Source of the DNA: Pleurotus djamor
Taxonomy: Eukaryota; Basidiomycota; Agaricomycetes; Agaricales; Pleurotaceae
Assembly (NCBI GenBank): GCA_029747585.1
Contig: JAPEVF010000019.1
Location: 124,001 to 188,000 of the forward strand
DNA length: 64,000 bases
Reading direction: 5' to 3'
In this document: positions 37,369-49,063 of the stretch, piece after piece
How positions within the stretch are numbered: the stretch's first letter is position 1
Layout: every line of letters starts with the position of its first letter
The notes under the pieces: generated by a model
Told to the model about the DNA's origin: nothing
The model's database searches: none
The model's input: the letters and a program-made list of their open reading frames with translations, nothing else
Translations under genes and position numbers: made by a program

Positions 37369-37659
37369 TTGGTTTTGTGATTTTTGTGATGGATGTTCTC
37401 CGCAGTTTTCAGCCCGATGAACCCTTCCTGAATAGATTCCATACTCCCGCCCCCTTTGAGTGAGCTCCAGAGAGGATTTCTAGCTACATACGTTCAACCT
37501 ACGTTGTCAGCTTATGGATTATAGGGGAGATTCCNTTTTTTCGTTACCTTCCCAGTTCTGGCCCTGACCTGTTTGAGCGCTTACAGACGTTCACCAAAAC
37601 GTTGACGCTCCGAAGTTTATTGACTACTCTGGTCGATTGAAGCACCATGGCGGAGCTTC

Positions 37660-37674
37660 TTTACCTTAAAATCC
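37660..37674 (+). promoter_or_regulatory. Shared MFS-family promoter element, copy C
   Basis: TTTACCTTAAAATCC about 100 bp upstream of the start of copy C. It corresponds to GTTAACCTTAATAT of copy B, CTTAACCTTAAAAA of D (about 40080), and the reverse-strand elements of E and F. It is the least exact member. Confidence 0.5.
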
Positions 37675-37769
37675 TTCTGCCACGGCGTCCACCATCCCTG
37701 TTGAATACTTGATCATACATCAGTCACTTGCTTGTGGGCAGATTATCTATCAGCTTACCAGAAACTGCA

Positions 37770-39794
37770 ATGACGACGGGACCCTCTCCCACATCGTACC
37801 CAGCGCTCATGAGTGCACCCCGATTCACAACCTTGCTTGCTTCTACGTTGGTATCGTTGGCGTCGGGAACTAATTATGTGCGTGGCGTTTCCACTTGCGA
37901 GCGACTTTCATCTGACTTGTAGCCATATTTTTAGACTTTTTCTGGTGAGGATAACCTGGCCGAGAACAGATGGAATCTTTGACGATTCGAACCGCAACAG
38001 CTTACGCACCCCAACTTGGGGCACGACTAGGACTCTCTCATACCCGACTCAATGTCATAGCTCTGTCAGCGAGTGGTGATTTCTCTTTCCTTGCGTTTTG
38101 CCCGCCGCACACTCATGTATTTCACATCCAAGTCGGCGCATACGCGAGCGGGCCCATCTGGGGCAAGGCAGTCGACTCTCGTGGACCCCGCCCTCTCCTC
38201 GCAGGGGGAGCTATATTCCTCATGATAGGATACTTAGGCATCTGGAAACTTTTCAACGCTGGTCTCTTGCCCACGGAGACGACTGTGACAGCATTTTGTT
38301 TCTTTGCCTTAAACATCTGCAGTTTTGGGACAGGCGCAGGTTCAATTGCTGGGCATATGAGTTCCACAAACGCGACTGCGAAAACGTTTCCCGACAGAGC
38401 AAGAGCTACGACGACGGGCTTAGTCATTTCAGCCCTTGGAGTTTCGGCATTTTTCTTCTCGACAATCGCTCGTATGCTCTTTCCGGGGGATACGTCTTCT
38501 TTCCTGCTCCTTCTCGCTTTTGGAACGTCCATCCCCATGATCCTGGGGCTCTTCTTGGTACGACCCATCCCGCTACCTCCTTCGGAGTGTTATAATATGG
38601 CGGCAGTATATGAAAACGGTGCCACTGTTGAGGGTGCCCTTAACACCGCTGGAGCTCCAGGAACACCCTTTCAAAGTCAAAGTGAGGAAGGACGCCGCCC
38701 CCTGTTGTCGTCGGAAGAATCAGACGAGCCGAACGAAGTTGATCAAGGGCGTACCTTGGAATTGTCACGAAGTCGCTCACGCCATAGCGATGGATTTGAT
38801 AAAGAGTTCCGTGATAGCCAACCCAACATATATGGTCGAAAGCTATGTAGAAGTACGGAATTTTGGCTCCTGTTTAGTATGTTTTCAATGCGTACGTCCT
38901 GCTTCCACCCTGCTTCGTCTTATGCTCTCACTTTGTCGACGGCAGTCAGTGGGACAGGTCTTACCTGTAAGTCACCGTGTTGACCTCCCCAAGCTTCTTC
39001 TCAACATTTAAGCCAGACATCAACAATGTCGGCGCCATGTCTCAAGCTCTATATGTCCACAGCCACCCTACATATAACGACGAAGACGCCCAAAAATGGC
39101 AAGCTGTGCAGGTATCGACTCTCAGTGTTACTAACTTTGCTGGTCGTGTGGCCATTGGTATGGTTTCTGCTCTGGTCTTGTCATCACCCGTCAAGTGACT
39201 GTGTGCTTCGCAGGTTTGACCTCTGATTTCATCAAAACTAGGCTCCGGTGGCCGAGGTCGTACTGTTTGGTGCTCACTTCCCTATCCCTGTTCACCTCGC
39301 AGTACATCGCTACGCGTATTGAGAATGTTGAAAGCCTTTGGATTGCCAGTGCCATGGTTGGGCTGGGGTACGGAAGTATCTTTTCCTTGTTCTCCTCCAT
39401 GTGCATAGAGTGGCTCGGGCTACGTAAGTCCTTGCCTAACTTTGACTTCATGTCCAATTCATGACTATTAATCCCCCAATATCAATCACCTGTAGTCCAC
39501 TTCTCTGAAAACTGGGGATACACGACAACATCTACGCTGCTCAGCACTAACCTTTTCGCCATTGTATTCGGGCGCAATTTGGATGCTCATGAGCCTCCGG
39601 CGCGTCGAGGTTTGCCCGCTGAAATCTCTGAACGAACGTGTCTGGAAGGCAAGGCTTGCTACGTTGATGCGCTGTCCTTGACTATGTCCGCGTGTGCGCT
39701 CTGCGTAGGTCTTAGTGTCTACGCGGCATGGAGAGATCAGAAGAAATTGGCGAGGTTGGAAAGCCCCGGGAGGAGGAGGGCTTTGGAATCTTGA
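37770..39794 (+). CDS. MFS transporter, nodulin-like/MCH1 type, copy C
   Basis: Eight exons (37770-37877, 37935-37944, 38001-38075, 38133-38891, 38946-38966, 39017-39157, 39214-39423, 39496-39794) sum to 1,623 nt and 540 aa, intact. The micro-exons of 10 and 21 nt are conserved. The core carries SGPIWGKAVDSRGPR, MSSTNATAKTFPDRARATTTG and LFPGDTSSF. The central loop is acidic and Ser-rich (SEESDEPNEVDQGRTLELSRSRSRHS). The tail ends GRRRALES and the last exon has the same length (299 nt) as in copies A and E. The substrate is unknown. Confidence 0.88.
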
Positions 39795-40079
39795 ATTGGT
39801 GATTTTGTGATGATTGTCCACTGTCGTTTTCCTGCCTAATTTCTGGTATCCTTCCCAGCTCAACGCTCCTTTGAATAGGGATAGAAGACCGCGCTTGTGT
39901 AAGCTGTCTTTTCGGTTGTAGTTGTCTTGTCCACTCGTTTATGAGCGTTTATGCCGTCCACCAACATGTGTGTTCGCTTCCTCTTGTATGTATGTAACCA
40001 TTTTCGGGGGCAAACAACCTTTGTATCCGGGCGCTTACTAGCTACTCCTCCAGCAAAATTGAATCACCATGCAAGGCTT

Positions 40080-40094
40080 CTTAACCTTAAAAAT
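40080..40094 (+). promoter_or_regulatory. Shared MFS-family promoter element, copy D
   Basis: CTTAACCTTAAAAATGA starts about 117 bp upstream of copy D. It is preceded by TTGAATCACCATGCA, which also resembles the sequence before the element of copy C, so a longer stretch of the C and D promoters is homologous. Confidence 0.5.
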
Positions 40095-40196
40095 GATTTT
40101 TGCCACGACGCCTCCGACGTTGAAACGTCGGAGAGATGGACATCCGCTACTTACTCGCGTACAGACCGTCAACCGACCCGTACACTGGAAACCACG

Positions 40197-42156
40197 ATGG
40201 CGACCCCCTCTCCTTCATCGTATCCGGCACTCTTTAGCGCACCCCGCCTAACAACCTTGCTGGCTTCTACGTTGGTCTCGTTCGCGTCGGGAAGCAGTTA
40301 TGTGAGTGGTCACTGCTCCTTGATTTCGGCTTTAAATTTCATCTGACGTGTCGCCATAATTCTAGACTTACTCTGGTGAGGGTGATATGGTCGACTGTAG
40401 ATGGAATGCTTGACAGTTTGAACTTCACAACAGCTTGGGCTCCCCAACTCGGGGCACGACTAGGGCTTTCCCATACGCAACTAAATGTAATAAGTGTCGC
40501 AGGAAGTGGTAAGTTTCCGCTCGTATACCCCCATCCTGCTCACCAATATGTCCCCAAGTTGGCACTCACACTATTGGGCCCATCTGGGGTAAGGTAGTTG
40601 ACTCTCATGGACCTCGTATTCTCCTCGCAGGTGGCGCGGTATCCATCCTATCAGGGTACTTAGGCATCTGGAACTTCTTTGTCGCTGGCCTTTCGCCCAC
40701 GGAGACAACTTTGCCATTGTTTCGCTTTATCGAATTGACCGCCTGTAAATATGCTATAGGCGTAGCTACATCCGCTGGGCATATGAGCTCCACAAATGCG
40801 ACAGCAAAGACATTCCCCGACAGAGCCAGAGCGACTGTATTGGGATTGGTAATTTCAGCGCTTGGACTTGCGGCGTTCGTATTTTCGACCGTTGCTCAAC
40901 TGCTCTTTCCGGGTGATACGTCGTCTTTCTTGCTCCTTCTGACCTTCGGCACAACCCTGCCCATGATCCTTGGGTTCTTCTGGGTTCGACCAATCCCCCT
41001 ACCACCGTCGGATTCTCATACGTTGGATTGTCCCAATGGTAACGGCGCATCTGCTGCGCTCTTCCAGTGCGAAGATGCAAGCCAAACCCACTTGTTGTCG
41101 GGACATTCGGTGGATTGCGATGAAAGTGACCAGTCTGTATACGAAGGCGGAGATGTCTTGGAGATGTCATCTAGGCGGCCTCGCGATGGCATTGGATCCA
41201 CCAAAGAGGTTTACGTCGAACAACCAAATATATATGGCTTGAGGCTCTGCAAAACTCCAGAGTTTTGGCTGTTGTCTAGCATGTTTGCGATGCGTATGTC
41301 CGCCTTCTACCCTATGTTCCCTTATCCCTGATTCACTCACCCCATCGACGACAGTTTGCGGGACTGGTCTCATGTGTATGTGATCGCATTTCATCCCCCA
41401 ATATTCCCTCAATCAAGTTTCAACACAGACATCAATAATGTCGGCGTCATGACTCAGGCTTTATATGTTCATGGCCTCTCCGTTTATGACGACAAGGACG
41501 CCCAAAAGTGGCAAGCTGTACAAGTGTCCACCATCAGTGTTACTAGCTTTGCAGGGCGTATCATCATTGGTGCCCCTTCATGCTCTGTGCTTACTTCCGG
41601 CCTTTAACGGTGCCTTGCAGGTTTAATTTCTGATTTCACCAAAACTAGGCTCCAGTGGCCACGGTCGTACTGCTTGGCCCTGACCTCCCTGGCCCTTCTC
41701 ACTTCGCAATATGTTGCCATGCGTATTGAAGAGCTCGAGAGCCTTTGGATAGCAAGCGCTTTAGTTGGGCTGGGGTACGGTAGTATCTTTCCCCTGTTCT
41801 CTTCTATGTGTATCGAGTGGCTTGGTCTACGTAAGTACTTGCTCAGAGGTTCACCATAGCCCAATGCTCATTGATTTCCATCAGCTCATTTCTCTGAAAA
41901 CTGGGGATACGCAACGGCATCTACGCTCCTCAGCAACAACCTTTTCTCCATTGTGTTCGGGCGCAATCTAGATGCCCATGAACCTCCTTCACGTCGAGGG
42001 TTAGCGGCCGAAGCCTCTGGTCGGAGGATGTGTTTAGAAGGGAAGACTTGCTATGTTGACGCGCTGTACTTGACAATGTGCGCGTGTGCGCTGTGCTTTG
42101 GCCTGAGTATCTACGCTGCGTGGAGAGATCAGAAAAGGCAGGCCAAGCTCAGGTAA
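40197..42156 (+). CDS. MFS transporter, nodulin-like/MCH1 type, copy D
   Basis: Eight exons (40197-40301, 40366-40375, 40434-40508, 40559-41293, 41355-41375, 41429-41569, 41621-41830, 41885-42156) sum to 1,569 nt and 522 aa, intact. This is the most divergent of the tandem array. Position 5 of the loop 2-3 motif is kept, but SRGPR is SHGPR. VGTHTIGPIWG replaces the usual VGVYASGPIWG, and the domain carries FWVRPIPLPPSD. The last exon has its own length (272 nt) and ends KRQAKLR. The substrate is unknown. Confidence 0.87.
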
Positions 42157-42353
42157 CTTGCAGTATCCTTGGGTTAGATGGTTTATGATGAATGCTTGTT
42201 GTCGAATTTTACATGCTGGTAATGAGCAGCTACCGTGTAACTTGGACCTTTGAGAATAGAAGCAACCATGAGTCTGCACGAAGGCTTAGATGCGTTTCTT
42301 TGCACCGACTCCTGATCTCCTATCTCTCCTAGAGTAGGCGCCTAAATACCAAA

Positions 42354-42627
42354 CACTGCTGACATAATCGAATAAGCCCCCTGAGCTTATTTTGAACGGA
42401 TTCTGGGGAGTGAAAAAATCGGAACAGCGTATGCTGTTCAGTATCATTGTGATCCAATTTCTTATAATCTCAGAAATTTGAGCTTATTTTGATCTTATTT
42501 AAACTTTTCTGGCATATTAAGAATGGGCTTTGGATATGCTCACAGAACATACACTGTTCTCATTTTTTCACCCCTCAGAATCCGTTCAAAATAAGCTCAG
42601 GGGGCTTATTCGATTATGTCAGCAGTG
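42354..42627. mobile_element. 274-bp MITE with long terminal inverted repeats
   Basis: The left end (CACTGCTGACATAATCGAAT...) and the reverse complement of the right end are identical for about 51 bp and match with two mismatches over about 65 bp. Weaker pairing continues inward (GAACAG.GTATG). The middle is A/T-rich and has no open frame. The outer CACTG ends and a possible AAA target duplication on both sides would fit a CACTA-type non-autonomous element. That class call is inference. It sits between copy D and the CLC gene, ending 53 bp before the CLC start codon. Confidence 0.8.
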
Positions 42628-42680
42628 AAAAGTGCAGATCCCTTGTCTGCTCGAGCCGCCCCGACCTTCCCTCACCCTCC

Positions 42681-45600
42681 ATGCACCGTGGTGACTTTGA
42701 CGATGAAGAAATCGAGGAAATCAGGTATGGGACTCACTCTGTAACCTGCGCTCAACTGATCTTCGCCGCTAGACGATATGAAGACTTTTCAACCATAGGT
42801 TAGCCGCATAATCGCGTCATTTATACCTCCCCGAACTCATCAACCTTTTCCGAAGACTGGGTTGAGGACTCGATTCTCGAACGGAATAGACGAATACGAT
42901 CTGCAAGGAAGCATGTACATACAGAACTCCGAGGCCCTGGTGGGGAAATAAGCGTCGATTGGCTACGCAGCCAAATGAAGCGCGTTGTCGAGACAGGTCA
43001 GAGTTGGTTCGTCGTTAGTCTTGTTGGTGCGTTTGTCCTCATTTCTTTATCCTTGTGCGCTTCCTGACAGGCTTTGTATGGGATAGGCATTGCTATTGGG
43101 CTTAATGCTGCTGTGATATCAATATGCACGGAATGGCTGTCGGATATAAAGATGGGATATTGCTCGGACGGGTGGTGGCTGAATCAACAATTCTGCTGTT
43201 GGGAGGTTGATTACGATGATGCGGACGGGTGCGCTTCGTGGCACCCATGGAGTACGTTTGGTCCCGCGCGCTGGTTCATCTATGTATTATTCGCGGTGCG
43301 TGCCCCCCCCCCCCTTCTTCCTCATTCTTTTCCATGCCGAACGACTGTGTCCTTTGGACAGGCTCTCCTTTCATTCATGGCGTCTCATCTGGTCCGAAAT
43401 CTCGCCAAGTACGCCGCTGGTTCTGGCATATCCGAGATAAAATGTATTCTTGCCGGTTTCATCATGCAAGGATTCCTCGGATTCGCGACGTTTGCTATTA
43501 AAAGCATTACATTGGTATTTGTCCCCCCTTCCTTGCTAATTGGCTCAACAGCTCAAATTTTCTCAGCCGCTGGTCATAGCTTCAGGTTTGTCTGTCGGGA
43601 AGGAGGGTCCGTCTGTTCATGTCGCATGTTGTATTGGATCTCTCGTCGCTGGTCTCTTCAAGCGTTCTTCGCGAAGTAAAGGTGTGGTTAAATGGTATAT
43701 CCTATCTTCCCTTGACCAAACTACCCGGTTGTAGGCAAAATGAGGGACATAATCACTGCTGCGAGTGCGGCAGGTGTTGCTGTTGCTTTCGGCTCGCCTA
43801 TCGGTGGAGTGCTGTTCTCAATAGAAGTCAGTGCTCTGTATCTATCATTGGGTGGATATGATGTTCAATTTGTCTCTACTAGGAAATGAGTCATTCATTC
43901 AACATCGATACCCTGTGGAGAAGTTTCTTCTGCGCCTTGATGGCCACAGTGACGCTTTCGGTGGGGTTTTGCTATCATCAAACCGGTTTTCTACCAGTCC
44001 TTCTCACCCTTCTTGCCAAATAGGCGATGAACCCTTTCCGAACAGGAAAGCTCGTGTTATTCCAGGTTACCTATGATCGGGACTGGCACTTCTTCGAGAT
44101 CATTCCCTATGTGATCCTTGGAATATTTGGAGTACGTGGCTATGGCTTCGCGAAACACGGTTTGTGTACATTGGCTGACACTCTGGAAAGGGTCTCTATG
44201 GAGCCTTCGTTGTCAAATTCAACTTACAAGTCGCGGCGTTCCGGCGGAAGTATTTAGCGAAGCATGGGGTGGCAGAGGCCGTGACGTTGGCTACCCTTAC
44301 TGCCATGATCGGGTACTTCAATCGTTTCCTACGGATAGACATGACTGAAAGCATGTCTATTTTGTTCCGGGAATGCGACAATCAAGATGACAATCTGTGC
44401 CAGTGAGATCCTATCTCTCCTTCTGGTTCTTGGGACATTGCGCTGAGCTGTCGTGGGTGATCTTTCAGGACTTCTGTTCAATGGAGCATCGCGACTTCGC
44501 TGCTTTTTGCTACGATCATTCGGATGGGCTTAGTCGTCATCTCATACGGTTGTAAAGTCCCTGCAGGTATCTTCGTTCCCTCCATGGCCATCGGGGCCAC
44601 ATTCGGGCGGATGATTGGTATCATCGTGAAAGCGTTGTATCGGTATGTTCTTTCCATAAACGAACCTGTTCGCGACGCTGCCCTAATCGGGGTCGCTTCC
44701 TCCATCTCAGGGCTTACCCACAATCTGGTCTATTTGCCTACTGTGTTCCGGATATTCCGTGTATCACTCCGGGTACATATGCGTTTTTAGGCGCGGCAGC
44801 AGCCTTGAGGTGAGTGGATACCTCCACACATACATCCTTCCATGATGTGGAAACATGAACGATGTCACTAATCAACTCCAATTCGTGGGAAGTGGAGTGA
44901 TGAGGATAACCGTCACTGTCGTGGTTATCATGTTTGAACTTACTGGCGCACTAACGTACATCCTTCCTACGATGGTGCGTTCCGTTCCCTTCTATGATGA
45001 TGGTCCACTGATCGGCTTGGCATTGCGTAGATTGTATTGCTTGTCACGAAGGCTGTCGGTGACTTCCTCGGCACGACCGGGATAGCAGACGAGATGATTA
45101 AATTCAATGGATTCCCCTTCCTCGAAAACACGGAACACGAGTCTAACGTTTCGGGTACGCAACCCACCCAGTGCCGTTAGTTACCTGACATCTAACTCTC
45201 TTGACTGTTCCAGTTTCCAAGGTCATGCGGCGTGACCTTCATACGTTGTCTGAATCAGGCATGTCTGTCCAGGAGATAGGTATGTGATGTTCTTCTGTCT
45301 TGGTGATTTGTGGAGCGATTTTGTTGATCGCGCCACCACGTTGCGAAATCAGAGGAACTACTAGCCCGTACGGATGTCAAGTGCTTCCCCATCGTAGCCT
45401 CCGATGGTTCGCGTACTCTTGGTGGATACATCGGCCGCACCGAGCTGCGCTATGTATTAGGTGGGACTCTTTCATTATCTCTCCACTTCCTCAGCTAATG
45501 TGCCATTCTTCTCCCTTTTGACCCGTTGGGGCTTTTCAGAGAAGGCACGGAAGGTTCAGCAGATATCTCCGGAGACTCCATGCTCCTTCAAACCCGAGGC

Positions 45601-46155
45601 GGACACCAATGACAACCTTGACCTTGCGCAGGGTCCCGCGGTAGGGATTGAAGAGGAAGTTCCGACCTCAATGTTTGAGACCGCTAACTCGAGTGGTGGA
45701 CTGAAGTTCTGGCCATGGGTGAACCAGGTATGGACTGTTTCTCCCGGCGCCTTTCTGCTTTTGGGTTTTTGCTGAGAAATCGATTCGCCGGCTCCATCAA
45801 CACCACTCCACAGACACCCATAACGGTATCTCCACAACTTCCATTAGAAATCGTGATGCAAATCTTCAAAAGAATGGGGTGCGTTCCTTATGCTATTATG
45901 GTTTGATTTGGGGGACTGATGGGCTTTTTCAGCCCGCGCATTGTCCTCGTTGAGGATCACGGGATGCTCGCGGGCTTGGTCACGGTGAAAGATGTACTTC
46001 GGTTCATCGCGGCTGATGGCAGCAGCGGTGGTGGGCGCAAGGTCTCGTGGGACGAGCAAGGTGACCTTGATGGCTTCTTGGAGGATGTGTGGGTGCGCGT
46101 GAATGGATTCCTAGAATCGCTAAGCTCATGGACACAGCGGATATCTCGACGATGA
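42681..46155 (+). CDS. CLC-family chloride/proton antiporter (Gef1-like)
   Basis: A multi-exon gene of about 750-800 aa. The N-terminus is cytoplasmic ([14 protein letters not shown]). Family motifs are [14 protein letters not shown] (usually GSGIP), [15 protein letters not shown] with the gating Glu, and [18 protein letters not shown] with the second, proton-path Glu. The pore motif [19 protein letters not shown] follows, then MFELTGAL. The C-terminal half has paired CBS domains ([28 protein letters not shown]; later [22 protein letters not shown]). Both glutamates are present, so it should be a 2Cl-/H+ exchanger of Golgi or endosomal membranes like yeast Gef1, which loads copper enzymes and regulates organelle pH. 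Intron 5 begins with a C12 tract after its donor. Confidence 0.88.
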
Positions 46156-46368
46156 TTTCTTCTAATTTATTCCCTATTCGCTCTATTGCTGGATGGCCTT
46201 CCGCAGGATTTAGAAACGGATCCTAGACCTAACAAACTGACTTCCATATTTGGGCAGTGTGAATGTTGATAGGGGACAGGGGTCGAGCCTCGAAATCGAC
46301 ATCATTGAGATGCAGCGCGAGTTTCGCGTGAACTCGCGGGGTTTTCCTTCGGGAGGCTAGCTCTGAGT

Positions 46369-47031
46369 ATGCGTGAAAACAGGTATGGTGCATTCCAGGG
46401 TGACTTGACATCTATTGATTATCGCAAAGCAAGACACAATGAAATACTGTGTCCATCCACGTACATCCATTGCTCGGCGCCGCAGGCTCGAAAACATTCC
46501 GTAGGTGCCAGGCGAGTGCTGAGGGCTCTACTAGCCTCACGCACTAGGAGAGTACGAGGCGAACTTCGAGCCGTGGCCGATGTTTCGAGATATGGTTTGT
46601 TTTATCATTCATGGCGTCAGCGCGCGATCCTTGACAAAATTCAGATTGCAGAAGCCATATTGTCGTCGTTTGGGGGTCCATGCCTCTCAATGGTTTGCCA
46701 GTCTCCCCTTGCTCTCCCCGCGACCTTCAGTTTACTTTTTAAACACAAGCCAAATATTGTCCGAAGGTGTAAAGACCTCAGGGGGCATGTAGCCAAAGCA
46801 CCTACTGTGGCTGAGATGTCTGCGGAATCGGGGGCCACGCTCGCAAACAGCCTGAAAATCCCCCCCCAGCTTCCATGTCTCTTTGATCCTTCTCCGCCCA
46901 CTGGTGTGTTGGATCTTGGTGTGTTGGATCTTATAAGGTTGAATGCTTGCCCTTCCCTACTGCTTACCCTATTGGATTCCAAGTCATCGTTAAACATTGA
47001 GTCAATGGGCAGCGCTTGGTGCGAAATCTGA
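46369..47031 (+). CDS. Orphan intronless open frame, doubtful
   Basis: A 220-codon frame from an ATG at 46369. The product would be rich in Ser, Leu and Arg, without motif, signal or membrane segment. It lacks introns in a region where nearly every real gene has many. It may be chance or an orphan. Expression data would decide. Confidence 0.2.
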   Translation: MRENRYGAFQGDLTSIDYRKARHNEILCPSTYIHCSAPQARKHSVGARRVLRALLASRTRRVRGELRAVADVSRYGLFYHSWRQRAILDKIQIAEAILSSFGGPCLSMVCQSPLALPATFSLLFKHKPNIVRRCKDLRGHVAKAPTVAEMSAESGATLANSLKIPPQLPCLFDPSPPTGVLDLGVLDLIRLNACPSLLLTLLDSKSSLNIESMGSAWCEI

Positions 47032-47290
47032 GATCTGATTTCTGCGGAAAGTCATCCAGAGCTTTCCTCTATTGATTCACGCATTTTGGGTTCTATTGAA
47101 GTTGTGGAGTTAGTGAGACGCTACAGCTCCCAAACCAGAAGTACCTTTAACTTTGTGAAGGAGAATCCAGAACGCGGATTCGTGCCTTGCGGGAGAGGGG
47201 AATACTGGGGGAAGCGGGAGAAAATTACGTGCGGCCAATCACAGGATGTGGAGTGGGTACAACCAATGGGAGCCTGCGTCCAGGCGGGCC

Positions 47291-47298
47291 TATAAAAG
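47291..47298 (+). promoter_or_regulatory. Upstream TATA-like box of the 81-aa gene
   Basis: TATAAAAG in the context GGCCTATAAAAGCG, 179 bp upstream of the start at 47477. A second, TATAAAGG, lies at 47377-47384. The downstream leader is C/T-rich, as in well-expressed fungal genes. Confidence 0.45.
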
Positions 47299-47376
47299 CG
47301 ATGAGGAGTACGACGGTCTAGAGCCTCGGCATCTAGCACGGCGTGCAAGTGAACTGGCTCCTCGCTTGATCAGGCG

Positions 47377-47384
47377 TATAAAGG
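47377..47384 (+). promoter_or_regulatory. Proximal TATA box of the 81-aa gene
   Basis: TATAAAGG in CAGGCGTATAAAGGTCC, 93 bp before the start codon and followed by a pyrimidine-rich tract (about 47387-47470), a common fungal layout for the transcription start. Confidence 0.5.
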
Positions 47385-47476
47385 TCCTCTTGTCTTTCGT
47401 TTTTCTCCCAACTCCAACTTTCTTTCTTCCACTCATCTTCAACATATCTTTTCACCCTCCCTCGTCGTTCCCAACG

Positions 47477-47787
47477 ATGACCATGGCCTTCGCATCCGAT
47501 GACGAGAGACTACGTTACTCTCAGGAACTCGCTGCTTATACGCTTAAGCAGTGGACAGAGGCCAGAACGTCTCTGGACAAACAGCGTGCTGCTGGTTCAG
47601 ACAATGACCAGCGGTTTATGACCCCCGCTGAACTCGCTATTGCCCATGCTAAACGTACGTTATCCTTTCTTTAATGTCGATGTCGAGGCGGAAGGCTCAC
47701 AAGGACGTTATCTTGGCAGGCAAACAGCAGGCAAAGCCCATCGCGACCCGTAATGACATAGACAAGAGTGCAGCGGTCAAGGCATGA
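47477..47787 (+). CDS. Small protein of 81 aa, function unknown
   Basis: Two exons (47477-47654, 47720-47787) give 246 nt and 81 aa. The sequence is hydrophilic and largely helical: MTMAFASDDERLRYSQELAA, YTLKQWTEARTSLDKQ and KQQAKPIATRNDIDKSAAVKA. There is no signal peptide or membrane segment. The ATG at 47483 is an alternative start (MAFAS). Two TATA boxes and a C/T-rich leader argue that it is strongly transcribed. I do not recognise the family. Confidence 0.6.
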
Positions 47788-49063
47788 TGAAGAAGCGGAA
47801 GTGGTAAGCAATCGCCTCGATCCCCTTTCTTGTAGATCAAGCGTGCTCATACTCGCGTCTTTAGTCGACCTGATCAGCGTACCTCGCTCGCTTAAACCCT
47901 TCTCATCCACCCTGTACACCGGATACACCCCCACCACCCATCATATCATGCAAAAACCAACCATACATACCCATGGATACATGCTTATGCACCCGATTTC
48001 CACTACAGCAACCCATGGCTTCGCCGAGACGCTGCTTTTGGATCTATATATAATATCTTTGTTCGTTTCCCATTCATCGGCGATAACGCATGTTTCGTAC
48101 CATATTAATACTCGCCCACATCCCAGCTGGTCGCTGGCAATAGCATATCGTCGTCGTGCAGTATTTAGCACCACTATTCTGTAAAACTTGTTCCATGTCA
48201 CCTATGTATTATCAACGAGTTACGCTGAATGATCGCAAGCATGCGCGATTCTCAAGGAGAAGGCATTCACTGCATGGCTTACCATTGACCTTGGCACACT
48301 GCAGTTACCCTTCCCCATCACACTGCCATTGTTCGTACGCTATCAACGTAACGTGTTCTTGCTTTATCGATCCTAAAGGATCAAGGAAGTATTTTTATCC
48401 ATGCCATGTTCTGCGGGCAAAACGGGTCACAACGTGCAGAGTGTTCCGTAACTCTGGTAATTTAGACCAACGATATGTCGTGATCGGACAGACTGTGCCG
48501 GCCTATCAACTGTGGCTTTCATAGATCGCGAAGGCGTTTAGTGTTTTGAACTCATTTACGGTCAGGGTTCTCCAAAGGGGCAAAACAAGATTCAGGGGCT
48601 AAGTTTCCCCACCTACACGAGGAAAGTGTCAGTATCATCGCCCCAATCGTCTGTAGCATGTGATGCATTGCGGCCGAAGCCTGAGTGCTGAGTACGAGTG
48701 CTGAGTACCTGAATCAGCTTTCAGCGGCATAGGCCCTCAAGTGGATCGCTAAAGCTCCTCTGAGATGTAAGGAAGAACCCTCTCAGGGAAACTCGGAGGA
48801 AGTAGACGTCGAATTCCGAGAAGGACTGAGAATCGAGAGAGCGTAAGAGAACTGATTCGCCGGGAAGAATGGGCGGTCTCTGAATTTGATGACAAGCCTT
48901 TGCGCCGGCGGAAACCGAGGAGAAAAAGATACCGTAGGTTCACATCGCCCAAGCCGCAAAGCTGCATAACGTGCTTACTCCGGATAACATACACACACCT
49001 ATACACACACCCACACCCACACGCATCGGCAGACACATCCTTGTGTTGATGTCTTTTGTCTTC
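47788..49063. other. Intergenic region with CA-rich and AGTGCTG repeats
   Basis: This 1.3-kb stretch separates two converging genes. A run of GAGTGCTGAGTA-like units at 48681-48710 resembles one at 32513-32546. A CA-rich stretch (ACACAC/CCACAC) lies at 48989-49022. No gene was found. Confidence 0.45.

Larger units (their letters stand above)
46156..47476. other. Intergenic region
   Basis: A 1.3-kb stretch between the CLC stop and the 81-aa gene. Apart from a long orphan frame (46369-47031) it holds two TATA boxes near its right end and a small direct repeat of about 14 bp (TGTTGGATCTTG) near 46905-46930. No transposon ends were seen. Confidence 0.4.

Noticed and set aside
46900..46935. Direct repeat GTGTTGGATCTT as insertion footprint
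   Set aside because: A simple tandem duplication of about 14 bp with no element between the copies.
48989..49022. CA-rich stretch as telomeric or CRISPR-like repeat
   Set aside because: It is an imperfect dinucleotide microsatellite with no spacer structure and no telomere unit.
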